The position numbers and the translations under genes are program-made. The notes beneath the pieces were generated by a model. That model searched no databases and was not told the DNA's origin. It saw only the letters and a program-made list of their open reading frames with translations. From a virus, in IMG/VR virus record IMGVR_UViG_3300048839_001882, positions 1 to 37,125 of that record: a stretch of DNA of 37,125 nucleotides. The stretch is one strand, 5' to 3'. Below, piece by piece: positions 36,567-37,125 of the stretch (position 1 is the stretch's first letter; each line of letters starts with the position of its first letter).

Positions 36567-37125
36567 ACCGATCGCGGTGATTCAGGAAAGTGCGGCGGGG
36601 ATTAACCCGGCGCCGGAAGTGCTGGCGGCGTGTTGGGGGGCGCAGGTCATTGGCCTGCTGTTTCCGGCCGTATCCATTGGGGGTGTTGTGCCGGTGGCGG
36701 CACGGGTTGAGATGGTGCTAGCACCATTGGGGGCAGTCTATTACATCAGTCAGGCCGTGGCGATCTGTGCGCCGCAGCCGGGCGACGCGCTGCCGTCGGC
36801 TTGGCCGGTGGTGGATGTCTACACGGTGAATGGGGCGTATACGGCCGGCGAGGTAGTGGGGTTGTCGGTGCCGGTTAACGGGACGATGGCCACTGAGGGC
36901 TGGGGGGTGCAGCTGCGCGCGGCCGGCACAGCTTATAACAATTTGCGGGGGGTTGTGGGCAGCGTGCGACTGGTGGTGGCGTATGCTGTGCCGGAGCCGC
37001 CAGAAGCGGAGCCGCAGGAGTACGTCTACACGATTCACCGGCCGTTTGTGCCGGGGGATAGTGTGGCGCTGAATGTGATGAATGGCGGGCGGTTGGTGGC
37101 GGAGATGCGGTTTGTGATTCAGTAG
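36538..37125 (+). CDS. Virion structural protein, probable tail tip or receptor-binding component
   Basis: A 195-residue beta-rich protein (IAVIQESAAGINPAPEVLAA, YTVNGAYTAGEVVGLSVPVN, LRGVVGSVRLVVAYAVPEPP). It begins inside the triple-HTH gene and its TAG is the last triplet of the window, so it is complete. No family is recognised; its place after the hub genes suggests the tail tip. Any lysis genes would lie further right. Confidence 0.55.
   Translation: MSDSIERTFEPIAVIQESAAGINPAPEVLAACWGAQVIGLLFPAVSIGGVVPVAARVEMVLAPLGAVYYISQAVAICAPQPGDALPSAWPVVDVYTVNGAYTAGEVVGLSVPVNGTMATEGWGVQLRAAGTAYNNLRGVVGSVRLVVAYAVPEPPEAEPQEYVYTIHRPFVPGDSVALNVMNGGRLVAEMRFVIQ

Overview
The window is a double-stranded DNA tailed phage or prophage, siphovirus-like, most likely of a Chloroflexota (Anaerolineae-type) host. 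The phage assignment rests on a near-complete head and tail module in canonical order: terminase, portal, MuF-like protein, scaffold, decoration protein, major capsid protein, connectors, tail terminator, tail tube, frameshifted tail chaperones, a 2371-residue tape measure and distal tail proteins. The host guess is an inference from secreted proteins with long Thr-Pro linkers, an excalibur domain, a DUF5678/retropepsin pair, iterated GACGAATGACGAA-type repeats and high GC with GCG-rich Ala codon use. No integrase, holin, endolysin, replisome gene or tRNA was recognised, so this is probably part of a larger element.

Layout. 1-4440 is an accessory arm of lower GC, mostly on the minus strand: a ribbon-helix-helix (RHH) protein, a secreted excalibur protein (plus strand), a DUF5678 + retropepsin-like pair, and an operon of a structured repeat RNA, a DUF3800 protein and a membrane-anchored Thr-Pro-linker protein. 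4340-4445 is a divergent control region: two face-to-face sigma70-type promoters, each with a TGTATGCATACA-type palindrome in its spacer, and a third palindrome at the rightward start. A small RHH-like protein is read leftward from it and the phage genes rightward. 4515-10303 is the early or metabolic region: a SWIM-finger protein, tiny membrane proteins, a D12-class adenine methylase, a LexA-like winged-helix regulator and a ParB-MTase fusion. 10290-16547 is packaging and portal, with the large terminase split in two and a MuF protein whose C-terminal tip resembles a polymorphic toxin, followed by two unknown small genes. 16556-16662 is a strong promoter followed at once by a strong intrinsic terminator. 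16717-23413 covers scaffold to tail chaperones. 23415-37125 covers tape measure and tail tip, with a triple-HTH protein near the end.

How it works together. The rightward promoter at 4402 should drive the early operon under the palindrome-binding repressor. The promoter/terminator pair at 16.6 kb looks like a late-gene antitermination or attenuation point in front of the capsid genes. The left arm looks like lysogenic-conversion or defence cargo. Its most unusual part is the DUF3800 locus: a consensus-like promoter, two diverged 57-58 nt tandem repeats starting at the predicted transcript start, an intrinsic terminator, then a protein gene without a Shine-Dalgarno. That layout resembles type III toxin-antitoxin loci but with a different protein family.
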